A stretch of DNA of 64,000 nucleotides from Tellurirhabdus rosea (lineage in GTDB: Bacteria > Bacteroidota > Bacteroidia > Cytophagales > Spirosomataceae), in contig NZ_CP111085.1 in NCBI RefSeq assembly GCF_026278345.1, positions 632,001-696,000 on the forward strand, given 5' to 3'. Below the pieces are notes generated by a model. That model worked only from the letters and a program-made list of their open reading frames with translations, made no database searches and had not been told where the DNA came from. Below, piece by piece: positions 26,493-35,190 of the stretch; positions within the stretch are counted from its first letter, which is position 1, and each line of letters opens with the position of its first letter. Position numbers and translations under genes: made by a program.

Positions 26493-26536
26493 TTCCTGCC
26501 CGGGCTGGGAAACCTTCCGGTCCGGGAACCTACTCT

Positions 26537-27862
26537 ATGCAACGCTATCTCTGCTCGCTCCTACTCCTCCCGGCGCTGATCGGTCCCGCAGCTGCCCAGA
26601 CCGCCCCGCTTCGGTTCGATTTCGGCACCGGGCACACCAAACGCGGCTGGACGGCCGTTCAGCCCGGCGACGTGTACAGTCCGAAAAAAGGCTACGGCTT
26701 CGTCGGGAAAGCCAATCGGTCGGCCGTGCAGCGCGGCGGGCGGGATGCCGTGAAGACGGACTTCTGCACCGCCGACGGGCCTTTCTACTTCACCGTGGAC
26801 GTGCCGGAAGGCAATTACGACGTGACCGTCACGCTCGGCGACGCGGACGGCCCTTCGACCACGAACGTCCGGGCCGAATCCCGGCGGATGATGCTGCCCA
26901 CGATTGCGACCAAACCCGGCGAGGTCGTCAGCCGGACGTTCACCGTCAGCGTGCGTTATCCCGAAATCAGCGCTACCGAACGCGTCCGGCTCAAACCCCG
27001 CGAACTGGACTACCTGAACTGGGACCACCAGCTGACGCTTGAGTTCAACGGCCCGGCTCCGAAGGTCGCGAGTATGGAAATCCGCCGGAACGACCGCGCC
27101 ACGACCGTTTTTCTGGCGGGCAATTCCACCGTCGTCGACCAGGACCGGGAGCCCTGGGCGGCTTGGGGACAGATGATTCCGCGCTTTTTTGTGCCGGAAA
27201 AAGTGGTCGTTGCCAACCATGCCGAATCCGGGGAAGCGCTGAAAAGTTTTTACAGTGAAAAGCGGCTCGACAAAATTCTGAGCCTGATGAAGCCGGGCGA
27301 TTACCTCTTCATCGAATTTGCCCATAACGACCAGAAACCCGGCACGGCGCACGTGGACCCGTTCACGACGTATCAGGAAATGGTGCGCCTCTACATCGCC
27401 GAAGCCCGCAAAAAGGGAGGCATTCCGGTGCTGGTGACGTCCATGCACCGCCGGAATTTCGACTCGACGGGGCATATCGTCAATACGCTGGGGGATTATC
27501 CCGAAGCCCTGCGGCAAACGGCCAAAGCCGAAGGCGTTGCGCTGATTGATCTGAACGCGATGAGCAAAGTGCTGTATGAAGCCTGGGGGCCGGAAGCTTC
27601 GCTGAAGGCGTTTGTGCACCACCCGGCCAATACCTTTCCCGGCCAGACGACCGAGCTGAAAGACAACACTCATTTCAGCACGTATGGAGCCTTTGAACTG
27701 GCCCGCTGCGTGGTGGAAGGCATCCGGACGGCCGTGCCCGATCTGGCGCGTCACCTGACCGACGACCTGCCGCCCTTCAACCCGGCGAGCCCCGACCCCA
27801 TCGACCGCTGGGACTGGCCGCTGAGTCCGATGATGTCGGCGTTGAAACCGGATGAGAATTAA
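26537..27862 (+). CDS. Rhamnogalacturonan acetylesterase (CE12, SGNH hydrolase) with N-terminal galactose-binding-like domain
   Basis: A 441-aa exported protein (signal peptide 1-20). Residues 24-175 form a beta-sandwich: LRFDFGTGHTKRGWTAVQPGDVY, then FYFTVDVPEGNYDVTVTLGD. It resembles the N-terminal domain of CE12 and related lyase-like enzymes. The SGNH esterase part starts at TTVFLAGNSTVVD (nucleophile Ser197; GNST instead of the usual GDST), with block-III Asn264 in AHNDQKPG and the catalytic Asp376/His379 in DNTHFSTYGA. It deacetylates galacturonate residues of rhamnogalacturonan, clearing the way for lyase and hydrolase. It follows GH105 by 44 bp. Confidence 0.87.
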   Translation: MQRYLCSLLLLPALIGPAAAQTAPLRFDFGTGHTKRGWTAVQPGDVYSPKKGYGFVGKANRSAVQRGGRDAVKTDFCTADGPFYFTVDVPEGNYDVTVTLGDADGPSTTNVRAESRRMMLPTIATKPGEVVSRTFTVSVRYPEISATERVRLKPRELDYLNWDHQLTLEFNGPAPKVASMEIRRNDRATTVFLAGNSTVVDQDREPWAAWGQMIPRFFVPEKVVVANHAESGEALKSFYSEKRLDKILSLMKPGDYLFIEFAHNDQKPGTAHVDPFTTYQEMVRLYIAEARKKGGIPVLVTSMHRRNFDSTGHIVNTLGDYPEALRQTAKAEGVALIDLNAMSKVLYEAWGPEASLKAFVHHPANTFPGQTTELKDNTHFSTYGAFELARCVVEGIRTAVPDLARHLTDDLPPFNPASPDPIDRWDWPLSPMMSALKPDEN

Positions 27863-27873
27863 GTTTTTTCTCT

Positions 27874-27931
27874 TTCTCGCAGATTTTCGCAGATTTTTTA
27901 CGCAGAAGTTCGCAGATTTTTCTGCGAGAAC
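27874..27931. repeat. CGCAGATTTT word-repeat hairpin between CE12 and sulfatase genes
   Basis: Three CGCAGATTTT-type words and a closing TCTGCGAGAA, the complement of the opening TTCTCGCAGA, form an imperfect stem. The element begins just after the CE12 stop and ends 16 bp before the sulfatase start. It could act as an RNA-processing or attenuating hairpin within the operon. Confidence 0.5.
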
Positions 27932-27946
27932 CAGACCGCATCAACC

Positions 27947-29317
27947 ATGAGAATCTTTTTTATGAATTGCCTGCTCCTGCTGACGCTTACCGTCCAGGCC
28001 CAGCAGAAGCCCAACGTCATTTTCATCCTCGCCGACGACCTCGGTTACGGAGATCTGGGCTGTTACCAGCAGCAGTTTGCCAAAACGCCCCATCTCGACG
28101 GGCTGGCCCGCGACGGCATGCGCTTCACGCAGGCGTATGCCGGGGCTCCCGTCTGCGCGCCCTCCCGTTCGGCCCTGATGACCGGCAAGCATACGGGCCA
28201 CACCTACATCCGGGGCAATTTCGGGCCGGATAAAAAGCGGGTTTCCTTCCCGGACAGCGTCTTTACGATGGCCGAGCTGTTCAGGGCGCAGGGCTACGCT
28301 ACCGGCCTTTTCGGGAAATGGGGACTGGGTGCCAAAGGCTCCGCCGGAACGCCGAACAAACAGGGCTTCGACGACTTTGCGGGCTACCTCGACCAGGCCC
28401 ACGCCCACGATTATTACCCCGACTTTCTGAACCTGAACGAAACGGAAGTCCGGCTGCCCGAAAACGCCAACGGCCAGAAAGCCACTTTCTCGGCCGACTG
28501 GACCTTCAACCGCCTGAAATCGTTTGTAGAGGCCAACGCCCGGAAGCCGTTCTTCGTCTATTTCGCCACGACGCTGCCGCATGACAAATACCAGATGCCC
28601 GTCCGCCCGGAGTACCGCGACAAGCCCTGGCCGGAAGGTCAGAAAATCTACGCGTCCATGATCACGCACCTGGACGAGCAGGTGGGGCAGCTCCGGCAGC
28701 TGCTGGCCCGGCTGGGACTGGAAGACAACACGCTGCTGATCTTTACCAGCGACAATGGCCCGGCGACGCTTCCGGCGCACGGCCCGGAAAGTCCGGCCGT
28801 GAATGCCGCCTATTTCCATTCGGCAGGTCCGCTGCGGGGCATCAAACGCGACCCGTACGAGGGCGGCATCCGGGTGCCGATGCTGGTTTACTGGAAGAAC
28901 AAAATCCCCAAAGGCAGCCAGCAGGAAACGCCCTGCGCTTTCTGGGACTTCATGCCCACCTTTGCCGACCTGACGGGTTACCGGCCAAAACTGGCGACCG
29001 ACGGCATCTCGCTCCTGCCCCTGCTGCTGGGAAAGCCCGCGCCTCAAAGCGAGCGGCCACTGTACTGGGAGTTTCATCTGGAGGGCGACAACGAACCGCG
29101 CGATGTCCGGCAGAGCCTGCGCCTGGGCCGGTGGAAAGCCATTCGGCACGGTCTGCTTCAACCGACTGAACTGTATGATCTTCAAGCCGATCTGTCGGAG
29201 AAGAAAAACGTGGCGGCCCAGTTTCCGGATGTGACCCAAAAGCTGACGCAGCTGCTGAATACCTCCCGAACCGATTCGCCTTTCTGGCCGCTGCAACCGG
29301 TAAATACCGGAAGGTAA
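27947..29317 (+). CDS. Arylsulfatase-type sulfatase (formylglycine, S1 family)
   Basis: A 456-aa exported protein (signal peptide 1-19, ending VQAQ). The metal site ADDLGYGDLG (Asp30, Asp31) and the maturation motif CAPSRSALMTGKHTG (Cys70, to be converted to formylglycine, with Arg74) are intact. Later are TTLPHDKYQMPVRPEY, MITHLDEQVGQL and FTSDNGPATLPAHG (second metal pair), and the C-terminal subdomain is complete. It hydrolyses sulfate esters. The typical anaerobic sulfatase maturase (anSME) gene is not in the window. Placed between two CE12 esterases, it most likely acts on a sulfated group in the same polysaccharide. The substrate is unknown, and the gene is unexpected in a plant-pectin locus. 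Confidence 0.88.
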   Translation: MRIFFMNCLLLLTLTVQAQQKPNVIFILADDLGYGDLGCYQQQFAKTPHLDGLARDGMRFTQAYAGAPVCAPSRSALMTGKHTGHTYIRGNFGPDKKRVSFPDSVFTMAELFRAQGYATGLFGKWGLGAKGSAGTPNKQGFDDFAGYLDQAHAHDYYPDFLNLNETEVRLPENANGQKATFSADWTFNRLKSFVEANARKPFFVYFATTLPHDKYQMPVRPEYRDKPWPEGQKIYASMITHLDEQVGQLRQLLARLGLEDNTLLIFTSDNGPATLPAHGPESPAVNAAYFHSAGPLRGIKRDPYEGGIRVPMLVYWKNKIPKGSQQETPCAFWDFMPTFADLTGYRPKLATDGISLLPLLLGKPAPQSERPLYWEFHLEGDNEPRDVRQSLRLGRWKAIRHGLLQPTELYDLQADLSEKKNVAAQFPDVTQKLTQLLNTSRTDSPFWPLQPVNTGR

Positions 29318-29352
29318 ACCCGTCCCAACCCGTTCATGGCGGTCCGCCGCAG

Positions 29353-29384
29353 TTCATTTTTCATTCTTCATTATTTATTAATTT
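29353..29384. repeat. TTCATT-word run just before the second CE12 gene
   Basis: A run of words TTCATTTT, TCATTC, TTCATTA and TTTATTA ends 1 bp before the start codon of the next gene. It shares CATTCTTCATTA exactly with a similar run before lutC at 41003-41031. No opposite arm was found nearby. Confidence 0.4.
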
Positions 29385-29385
29385 T

Positions 29386-30165
29386 ATGCGCTTTTCCTCC
29401 AAACTACTGCTTCCGGTCTTTTGCCTTGTGCTGATTGCCGCCGCTCTGAAACCCCGTCCGACGGTGTACCTCATCGGCGATTCCACCGTCAAAAACAGCT
29501 CCGGCAAGGGCGATGGCGGCATGTGGGGCTGGGGCAGTTTCCTGGCCGACCATTTCGATACGACCCGCGTCCGGATTGAAAACCACGCCATCGGCGGCCG
29601 CAGCAGCCGCACTTTCCTGACCGAAGGCCGCTGGGACCGGATTCTGGCGACGCTCAAGCCCGGCGATTACGTCCTGATGCAGTTCGGGCACAACGACGGC
29701 GGGGCCATCAACGACACCACCCGCGCCCGCGGCTCGATTCGGGGCATCGGCGAGGAGACGGAAGAAATTGACAATATGCTGACCAAAAAGCACGAAATCG
29801 TGCACAGCTACGGCTGGTACATGCGCAAGTACATCCGCGACGCCAAAGCCAAAGGAGCCACGCCCATTGTGCTGTCGCTGGTGCCGCGCAACCAGTGGAA
29901 AGACGGGAAAATCGTTCGCGGAAAAGAGTCCTACGCCGGATGGGCCGAAGAAGTGGCACGGCAGGAAGCCGCCCCGTTCATCGACCTCAACGAGCGCGTC
30001 GCCGTCAAGTATGATACCGTGGGCAATTTTGACGCCCTCAAGAAAGCCTATTTCGTTGAAGACCACACCCACACCAACGGCCCCGGCGCCCGCCTGAACG
30101 CGGAAACCGTAACGGAAGGCATCCGGGATTTGCGGAAGGTTGGGTTGCGGAAGCTTCTTAAATGA
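29386..30165 (+). CDS. Second rhamnogalacturonan acetylesterase (CE12, RhgT-like SGNH hydrolase)
   Basis: A 259-aa exported protein (signal peptide about 1-21). The SGNH blocks are complete: GDST (nucleophile Ser33) in YLIGDSTVKNSSGKGDGGMWGWG, the Gly in NHAIGGRSSRTF, GHND (Asn103) and DHTHTNGPGARLNAE with the catalytic Asp/His. It is a single-domain CE12 close in size to YxiM/RhgT of Bacillus. It removes acetyl groups from galacturonate of rhamnogalacturonan; two CE12s in one operon may act on different positions or chain lengths. The stop codon TGA is the first TGA of the following inverted repeat. Confidence 0.87.
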   Translation: MRFSSKLLLPVFCLVLIAAALKPRPTVYLIGDSTVKNSSGKGDGGMWGWGSFLADHFDTTRVRIENHAIGGRSSRTFLTEGRWDRILATLKPGDYVLMQFGHNDGGAINDTTRARGSIRGIGEETEEIDNMLTKKHEIVHSYGWYMRKYIRDAKAKGATPIVLSLVPRNQWKDGKIVRGKESYAGWAEEVARQEAAPFIDLNERVAVKYDTVGNFDALKKAYFVEDHTHTNGPGARLNAETVTEGIRDLRKVGLRKLLK

Positions 30166-30268
30166 TTGAGTGGTTGAGTGAATGAGTGATTGAGTGATTG
30201 AGTGAATAGCTCCGCAGAAACATGACATTTGCGGAGCTATTCACTCATTCACTCAACCACTCAATAAA
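30163..30268. repeat. Word-repeat inverted repeat between CE12 and rhaT stops, probable bidirectional terminator
   Basis: Left arm 30165-30216 and right arm 30230-30265 pair at both ends (ATTGAGTGGTTGAGTGAATG outside, ATAGCTCCGCA at the tip), but the left arm has two extra TTGAGTGA octamers. The loop is 13 bp. The element fills the gap between the convergent stop codons. The copy-number difference suggests slippage of the octamer. Confidence 0.7.
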
Positions 30269-30270
30269 AC

Positions 30271-31308
30271 TTATTCCGCCAGGTAATTCCCAACGCCGAC
30301 AATCACGGTGGAGAAGATCACGGTGGCGATGCCGAGGGTGATGGTGCGCATGGTGGGACGGTCTGCTCCTTGCCACTCGCGGAAATACAAGCCCCAGAAC
30401 GAGCTGAAGGCAATGATAAAGGCCATGTGCAGCGTCCAGCCGGAGAAGCGGTATTCGCCCATTTTGCTGTCGCCCATGCCGTAGAAGAAGAATTGCAGGT
30501 ACCAGGTCACACCGGCCAGGGCGCAGAAAATGATGTTGCGCAGAATCGGCGTCGAGTAATTGGTGTAGTCGGTATACGTCCGGTTTTTCAGGTTCAGGTA
30601 GATCGACCAGACGGCGTTAGTCGTCAGGCCGCCGAGCAGGATAAACACCAGCGGGGCGTTGTTCATGTACAGCGGATCGGCTCCGTGGCGCACGGCCTCC
30701 TCCGCAATGGACTGTCCGGCCGTCAGCCCAAAAGACATACAAGCGCTCATCACACCCGAGAAAATGGCGACCAGAACGCCCTTTTTAAGGTCAAACTCCG
30801 TGATAACCGCCTTTTTGGCTTCTTCCGAAAGCGTTTTTTCCTTCATCATCCCGGCCACACCGCAGATAACGATCCCCAAAACGCAGACCCCAAGACCCAG
30901 CAGAATGACCTGCCCGGAGGTCGTGCTCGCCAGCGTCCCCAGCTTTCCTTCCCAGATGGGCGGCACCAGCGTTCCGAAAACGGCGCAGAGGCCGAGGACC
31001 ACGGCCATTCCCAGCGAAAGACCCAGGTAACGCATCGTCAGGCCGAAGGTCAATCCGCCGAAGCCCCACAGCACGCCCCAGAAGTAAACCCAGGCCGCCG
31101 TTTCAAAAGGCGTGGACGCCAGCACGCCCAGCAGGTCCGGGACCGTCAAAGCGCCCAGTACCAGCGGAGCCACCAGCCAGGAAAAAAGCCCGCCGGCCAG
31201 CCAGTAACTTTCCCAGGCCCAGCCTTTTACTTGCTTATACGGTAGATAAAAACTGCCGGAGGCAAACCCTCCCAGCGCGTGCAGGACGACGCCCCAAAAT
31301 ACTGCCAT
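30271..31308 (-). CDS. rhaT: L-rhamnose/proton symporter RhaT
   Basis: A 345-aa integral inner-membrane protein with about ten helices, the length of E. coli RhaT (344). It starts MAVFWGVVLHALGGFASGSFYLPYKQVKGWAWESYWL, the typical RhaT opening. The family's FWGVLWGFGGLTFGLTMRYLGLSLGMAVVLGL and GVTWYLQFFFYGMGDSKMG segments are present. A frame extension up to 31389 is open but precedes this canonical start and runs into the operator region, so I choose ATG 31308. It imports L-rhamnose with protons. It is divergent from rhaD, with two candidate operators in the 233-bp spacer. Confidence 0.93.
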   Translation of the reverse strand: MAVFWGVVLHALGGFASGSFYLPYKQVKGWAWESYWLAGGLFSWLVAPLVLGALTVPDLLGVLASTPFETAAWVYFWGVLWGFGGLTFGLTMRYLGLSLGMAVVLGLCAVFGTLVPPIWEGKLGTLASTTSGQVILLGLGVCVLGIVICGVAGMMKEKTLSEEAKKAVITEFDLKKGVLVAIFSGVMSACMSFGLTAGQSIAEEAVRHGADPLYMNNAPLVFILLGGLTTNAVWSIYLNLKNRTYTDYTNYSTPILRNIIFCALAGVTWYLQFFFYGMGDSKMGEYRFSGWTLHMAFIIAFSSFWGLYFREWQGADRPTMRTITLGIATVIFSTVIVGVGNYLAE

Positions 31309-31353
31309 GATGGATACTTTTTTGGTACAAATGTCAACGAACCGGTCGCATAA

Positions 31354-31371
31354 CTCTCCTGTTCTCTCCTG
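31354..31371 (-). promoter_or_regulatory. Candidate operator upstream of rhaT
   Basis: On the minus strand: CAGGAGAGAACAGGAGAG, two perfect CAGGAGAG halves in direct repeat at 10-bp spacing, the best copy of the motif in the window. It lies 46 bp before the rhaT start, a position suitable for promoter control. Confidence 0.55.
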
Positions 31372-31444
31372 AAAGTAAGACAAAAGCAAGTTTTAATTGC
31401 ATATGGGTTCCGATTCCCTAAATTTTTCCAATTTCTGCTCTGCA

Positions 31445-31459
31445 CAGGAGTGTACAGGA
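31445..31459 (+). promoter_or_regulatory. Candidate operator upstream of rhaD
   Basis: CAGGAGTGTACAGGA: direct repeat of CAGGA at 10-bp spacing. It is followed by TATATTTTG (31466-31474) and TTACTTTG (31482-31489), both close to the Bacteroidota -7 consensus TAnnTTTG. The rhaD ATG is about 82 bp downstream. Confidence 0.5.
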
Positions 31460-31541
31460 TAACGGTATATTTTGCCTTTTTTTACTTTGTGTATAAACCG
31501 GCAGAAACGCTGGCCGTCAATCCGAAATTCACTGCACTCTT

Positions 31542-33674
31542 ATGGATAAAACCCTCACCTTCCGCCACGTCAGTTATCTCTGGGACGAGGCCAAAGCCCT
31601 CGAAATCGCCGGGGCTGGGCTGCCCGAGAACGAAGTCGATCTGTTTATCTACCGCTCCAACCTGCTGGGCGCCGACCTCCGGCTGACCAACTACGCCGGC
31701 GGGAACACCTCCGTTAAAATCACGGAAATCGACCCCGTTACAGGCCAGGAAGTTCCGGTGATGTGGGTGAAAGGCTCAGGCGGCGACATCGGTACGCTCA
31801 CCAAGGCGGGCTGCGCCAACCTGTACGTCGAACGGCTGCAGGCCCTGAAATCACGTTACCGCGGTCTGGAGTTCGAAGACGAAATGGTGGAACTCTTCAA
31901 CCACTGCCTCTTTGATCCGAAATGCGCCGCGCCGTCCATCGATACCCCGCTGCACGGACTGCTGCCCTTCAAACATATCGATCACCTGCACCCCGACGCC
32001 CTCATCGCCATCGCCGCCAGCAAGGACGGTGAAGCCATCATGAAGGCCATCTGGGGCGACACAATGGTCTGGATTCCGTGGCAGCGCCCCGGCTTCGACC
32101 TCGGCCTCCAACTGGAAGCCGCCGTAAAACAGAATCCGGGCATCCGGGGTATCATCCTGGGCGGACACGGACTGTTCACCTGGGGCGACACGTCTTACGA
32201 ATCATACATCAATACGCTGGAAGTCATCGAGCAGGCTTCCGAATACCTGGAGCAGAATTACGGCAAAAAACGACCCGTTTTCGGCGGTGCTAAACTGGAA
32301 AGCAACGCGGCGGACGTGCGTAAAGAGCGTGCGGCCGGGCTGATTCCGACCCTGCGCGGCCTCGCTTCGGCCCAGCGCCGGATGATCGGCCACTTCACCG
32401 ACGACGCCCGCGTGCTGGAATACGTTGCCTCCAACGACCTCGAAAAGCTGGCCCGCCTCGGCACCTCCTGCCCCGACCACTTTCTGCGGACCAAAATCCG
32501 CCCGCTGGTGCTGGAAGCCGCTGACACGCTGATGACCAGGTCTGCGGACGAAATCAAGGCGTATCTGGAGCAGAAATTTGAAGAGTACCGCGCCGACTAC
32601 GCCGCTTACTACGAGCGCTGCAAACACGACAACAGCCCGGCCATGCGCGACCCGAACCCCGTCGTGATTCTGTGGCCGCAGGTCGGTATGTTCACCTTCG
32701 CCAAAGACAAGCAGACGGCCCGCGTGGCGTCCGAGTTCTACATCAACGCCATCAACGTGATGAAAGGCGCGGAAGCCGTGTCGGAGTACGTCGGTCTGCC
32801 GGAGCAGGAAGCGTTCGACATCGAATACTGGCTGCTGGAAGAAGCCAAACTCCAGCGGATGCCGAAACCGAAGCCCCTCTCGGGTAAAATCGCCCTCGTG
32901 ACGGGCAGCGCCGGAGGCATCGGTAAGGCCATCGCCAAGCGGTTTGTGCAGGAAGGTGCCTGCGTGATTCTGAACGACATCAACGCCGAGCGTCTGGAAG
33001 GAGCCAAAGCGGAGTTTGTCAAGAGCTTCGGCAAGGATTCGGTCGCTACGACCCTGCTGAACGTGACCGACAAAACCAGCATCGTGGAAGCCCTGAAAGC
33101 CGCCGCGCTGGCCTTCGGCGGGGTGGATATCGTGGTTAACAACGCCGGTATCAGCATTTCGAAACCCATCGAAGACCATACGCTCGAAGACTGGGACCGT
33201 CTGTACGACATCCTGGTGAAAGGCCAGTTCCTGGTTACGCAGGCAGCCGTGGAAGTGATGCGCAAGCAGAAACTGGGGGGCGACATTGTCAACATTGTGT
33301 CGAAGAACGCGCTGGTGGCGGGTCCGAACAACGCGGGTTACGGCTCGGCCAAAGCGGCCCAGCTGCACCTGAGCCGTCTGAACGCAGCCGAACTCGGCAC
33401 CGACAAGATCCGGGTCAACACGGTAAACCCGGATGCGGTCATCGCCGATTCCAACATCTGGGCCGGCGGCTGGGCAGAAGGCCGCGCCAAAGCGTACGGC
33501 ATCACGGTGGAAGAACTGCCGGCCTACTACGCCAAGCGGACCCTGCTCAACGAAAGCATCCTGCCCGAGGACATCGCCAACGCCTGCTTCGTGCTGGTGG
33601 GCGGTCTGCTCGGCAAATCGACCGGTAACGTCCTGAACGTGGACGGCGGCGTGGCGGCTTCTTTTGTCCGATAA
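31542..33674 (+). CDS. rhaD: Bifunctional rhamnulose-1-phosphate aldolase/lactaldehyde dehydrogenase
   Basis: A 710-aa cytosolic fusion. The N-terminal half (about 20-430) is a class II aldolase/adducin-type domain, with NYAGGNTSVK and ILGGHGLFTWGD as zinc and active-site regions. The C-terminal half is an SDR beginning LSGKIALVTGSAGGIGKAIA near residue 446, with NNAGISIS, a Ser in NIVSKNAL and the YxxxK in AGYGSAK (about 599-603). This matches the RhaD aldolase-ADH type: L-rhamnulose-1-phosphate gives DHAP plus L-lactaldehyde, then lactaldehyde is oxidised to L-lactate with NAD. The fusion passes the reactive aldehyde between domains. It ends in a strong terminator, so it is a single-gene transcript divergent from rhaT. 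Confidence 0.95.
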   Translation: MDKTLTFRHVSYLWDEAKALEIAGAGLPENEVDLFIYRSNLLGADLRLTNYAGGNTSVKITEIDPVTGQEVPVMWVKGSGGDIGTLTKAGCANLYVERLQALKSRYRGLEFEDEMVELFNHCLFDPKCAAPSIDTPLHGLLPFKHIDHLHPDALIAIAASKDGEAIMKAIWGDTMVWIPWQRPGFDLGLQLEAAVKQNPGIRGIILGGHGLFTWGDTSYESYINTLEVIEQASEYLEQNYGKKRPVFGGAKLESNAADVRKERAAGLIPTLRGLASAQRRMIGHFTDDARVLEYVASNDLEKLARLGTSCPDHFLRTKIRPLVLEAADTLMTRSADEIKAYLEQKFEEYRADYAAYYERCKHDNSPAMRDPNPVVILWPQVGMFTFAKDKQTARVASEFYINAINVMKGAEAVSEYVGLPEQEAFDIEYWLLEEAKLQRMPKPKPLSGKIALVTGSAGGIGKAIAKRFVQEGACVILNDINAERLEGAKAEFVKSFGKDSVATTLLNVTDKTSIVEALKAAALAFGGVDIVVNNAGISISKPIEDHTLEDWDRLYDILVKGQFLVTQAAVEVMRKQKLGGDIVNIVSKNALVAGPNNAGYGSAKAAQLHLSRLNAAELGTDKIRVNTVNPDAVIADSNIWAGGWAEGRAKAYGITVEELPAYYAKRTLLNESILPEDIANACFVLVGGLLGKSTGNVLNVDGGVAASFVR

Positions 33675-33691
33675 GCAACTAACTCCCTGAT

Positions 33692-33724
33692 AAAAAGCCG
33701 GTCAGCAAGCTGACCGGCTTTTTT
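33692..33724 (+). terminator. Rho-independent terminator after rhaD
   Basis: A 15-bp perfect stem (AAAAAGCCGGTCAGC with GCTGACCGGCTTTTT) has a 2-nt spacer in the loop and ends in a T run. It begins 17 bp after the rhaD stop. Confidence 0.9.
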
Positions 33725-33935
33725 GTTTCCCGAAAAAATGCAAGAAAGGCCGGAAGAAGGCACCGGATTGCAGTGGGATTGTCGCATTGCCGGAAATGAT
33801 TTTTTTTCTAAAAGGTCTTTCCCATATCCAATTCCGGCAACGTTCCCGGCAACGATTGCGTAATTATTTCCTTTCATACCTGACGTTTTTATTCTTTTTT
33901 CATGATAAGATTATCTGAAAGAACGGCTTTATGCT

Positions 33936-33960
33936 GACTTTCCTGAACCTTACATTCCTG
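33936..33960 (-). promoter_or_regulatory. Weak candidate operator upstream of the GntR gene
   Basis: On the minus strand two near-matches to the CAGGAGAGTW decamer, CAGGAATGTA (33951-33960) and CAGGAAAGTC (33936-33945), each differ at two positions. They are spaced 15 rather than 10 bp apart. They lie 26 bp before the regulator's start. This might reflect autoregulation and is only suggestive. Confidence 0.25.
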
Positions 33961-33985
33961 TTTAAATCAAATTCATCACACGGCC

Positions 33986-35068
33986 ATGATTGCTAAAGCA
34001 ACCTCTCCCGCTTCGTCCCGCTCCGGCTTTGTGGATGTGTACAAGACACCCGCGCTTTGTTCGTACCGGCTTCAGTTCAATCCGGTGGACAAAATGCCGA
34101 AGTACAAACAGATTGTTCAGTCGGTCATTACCGATATCGAACGGGGAATTCTGCGGAAAAACGACCAGCTTCCTTCGATCAGCGAACTGAGTGTGGAATA
34201 CTATCTGGCGCGGGACACCGTCGAGAAAGCTTACCGGGAACTGCGCGAGCGGGGTTACATCACTTCCGTGCAGGGGAAAGGATACTATGTACAGGCCAGC
34301 AACGCGAGCAAGCTCAAAATCCTGCTGATTTTCAACAAGTTAAGTTCGCACAAAAAAAATATTTATTACGCCTTTCTGAACGCCCTCGGCGACCGGGCTA
34401 CGGTAGACCTTCAGATTCACCACTACAACGCGCGGACTTTTGAGGAGATTATCGAGAAGAATCTGGGCAAGTACAACTACTACGTGGTGATGCCCCACTT
34501 CACGCAGGGCGTCGAACAGGTGGATTACATGCAGGTGCTGAAGCAGATTCCCGACGACCAGCTGGTGCTGCTCGACAAGGACATTCCCGAGCTGCCCAAC
34601 CGCCTGAGCGTGTTTCAGAATTTTGATAAAGATATTTTCGGAGCGCTCGAAGGCGCCCGCGACCTGCTGGCCAAATACCAGCGCCTGACGCTGATTTTTC
34701 CGGGCGATGCCAACTACCCGGTGGAGATTGCCCGCGGCTTCCGGTCGTTCTGTCTGGTGTACGATATCCCGTTCAGCATCAAGGAGAACGCTACCGATGA
34801 GGTGCTGGACCCCGGCACGGCTTACGTGGTGCTGGAAGAAACGGATCTGGCCGAACTGATCAAGAAAGTCCGGCAGTCGAGCTACCTGCTGGGCCGCGAT
34901 ATCGGCCTGGTTTCGTTCAACGAAACGACCCTGAAAGAGCTGTTGGGCATCACCGTCATCACCACGGATTTCGAGACGATGGGCCGCACCGCCGCTACCC
35001 TTCTGCTTGATAATCAAAAAATTAAAGTGAAAAATCCGTTTACGATGATTCGGCGGATGTCGCTGTAA
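33986..35068 (+). CDS. GntR-family regulator with sugar-binding-like C-terminal domain, probable rhamnose regulator
   Basis: A 360-aa protein. The winged helix (about 38-105) reads MPKYKQIVQSVITDIERGILRKNDQLPSISELSVEYYLARDTVEKAYRELRERGYI, a textbook GntR domain. Residues about 110-360 are an effector domain of the periplasmic-binding/LacI type (KILLIFNKLSSHKKNIYYAFLNAL, then GRDIGLVSFNETTLKELLGITVITTDFETMGRTAATLLL). It follows rhaD after a terminator and precedes rhaI, so it is the natural candidate for sensing L-rhamnose or a derivative and binding the CAGGAGAGT operators. An in-frame Met at residue 37 is an alternative start, but the upstream part is open and kept here. It ends in a terminator. 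Confidence 0.88.
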   Translation: MIAKATSPASSRSGFVDVYKTPALCSYRLQFNPVDKMPKYKQIVQSVITDIERGILRKNDQLPSISELSVEYYLARDTVEKAYRELRERGYITSVQGKGYYVQASNASKLKILLIFNKLSSHKKNIYYAFLNALGDRATVDLQIHHYNARTFEEIIEKNLGKYNYYVVMPHFTQGVEQVDYMQVLKQIPDDQLVLLDKDIPELPNRLSVFQNFDKDIFGALEGARDLLAKYQRLTLIFPGDANYPVEIARGFRSFCLVYDIPFSIKENATDEVLDPGTAYVVLEETDLAELIKKVRQSSYLLGRDIGLVSFNETTLKELLGITVITTDFETMGRTAATLLLDNQKIKVKNPFTMIRRMSL

Positions 35069-35090
35069 GTTTCGTCAAGTTTTAAAAGCA

Positions 35091-35122
35091 GAGGCTTCGT
35101 CCGGGTTGGGCGAAGCTTCTTT
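35091..35122 (+). terminator. Probable terminator after the GntR gene
   Basis: GAGGCTTCG (35091-35099) pairs with CGAAGCTTC (35111-35119) with one G-U pair, followed by TTTGCGTTTT. It lies 23 bp after the stop codon. Confidence 0.7.
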
Positions 35123-35190
35123 GCGTTTTGGAATCCCGCGTGGCGATCGATTCGGGACGGCATGCGTCGGCAGGGTCGAAATGGTTACAA

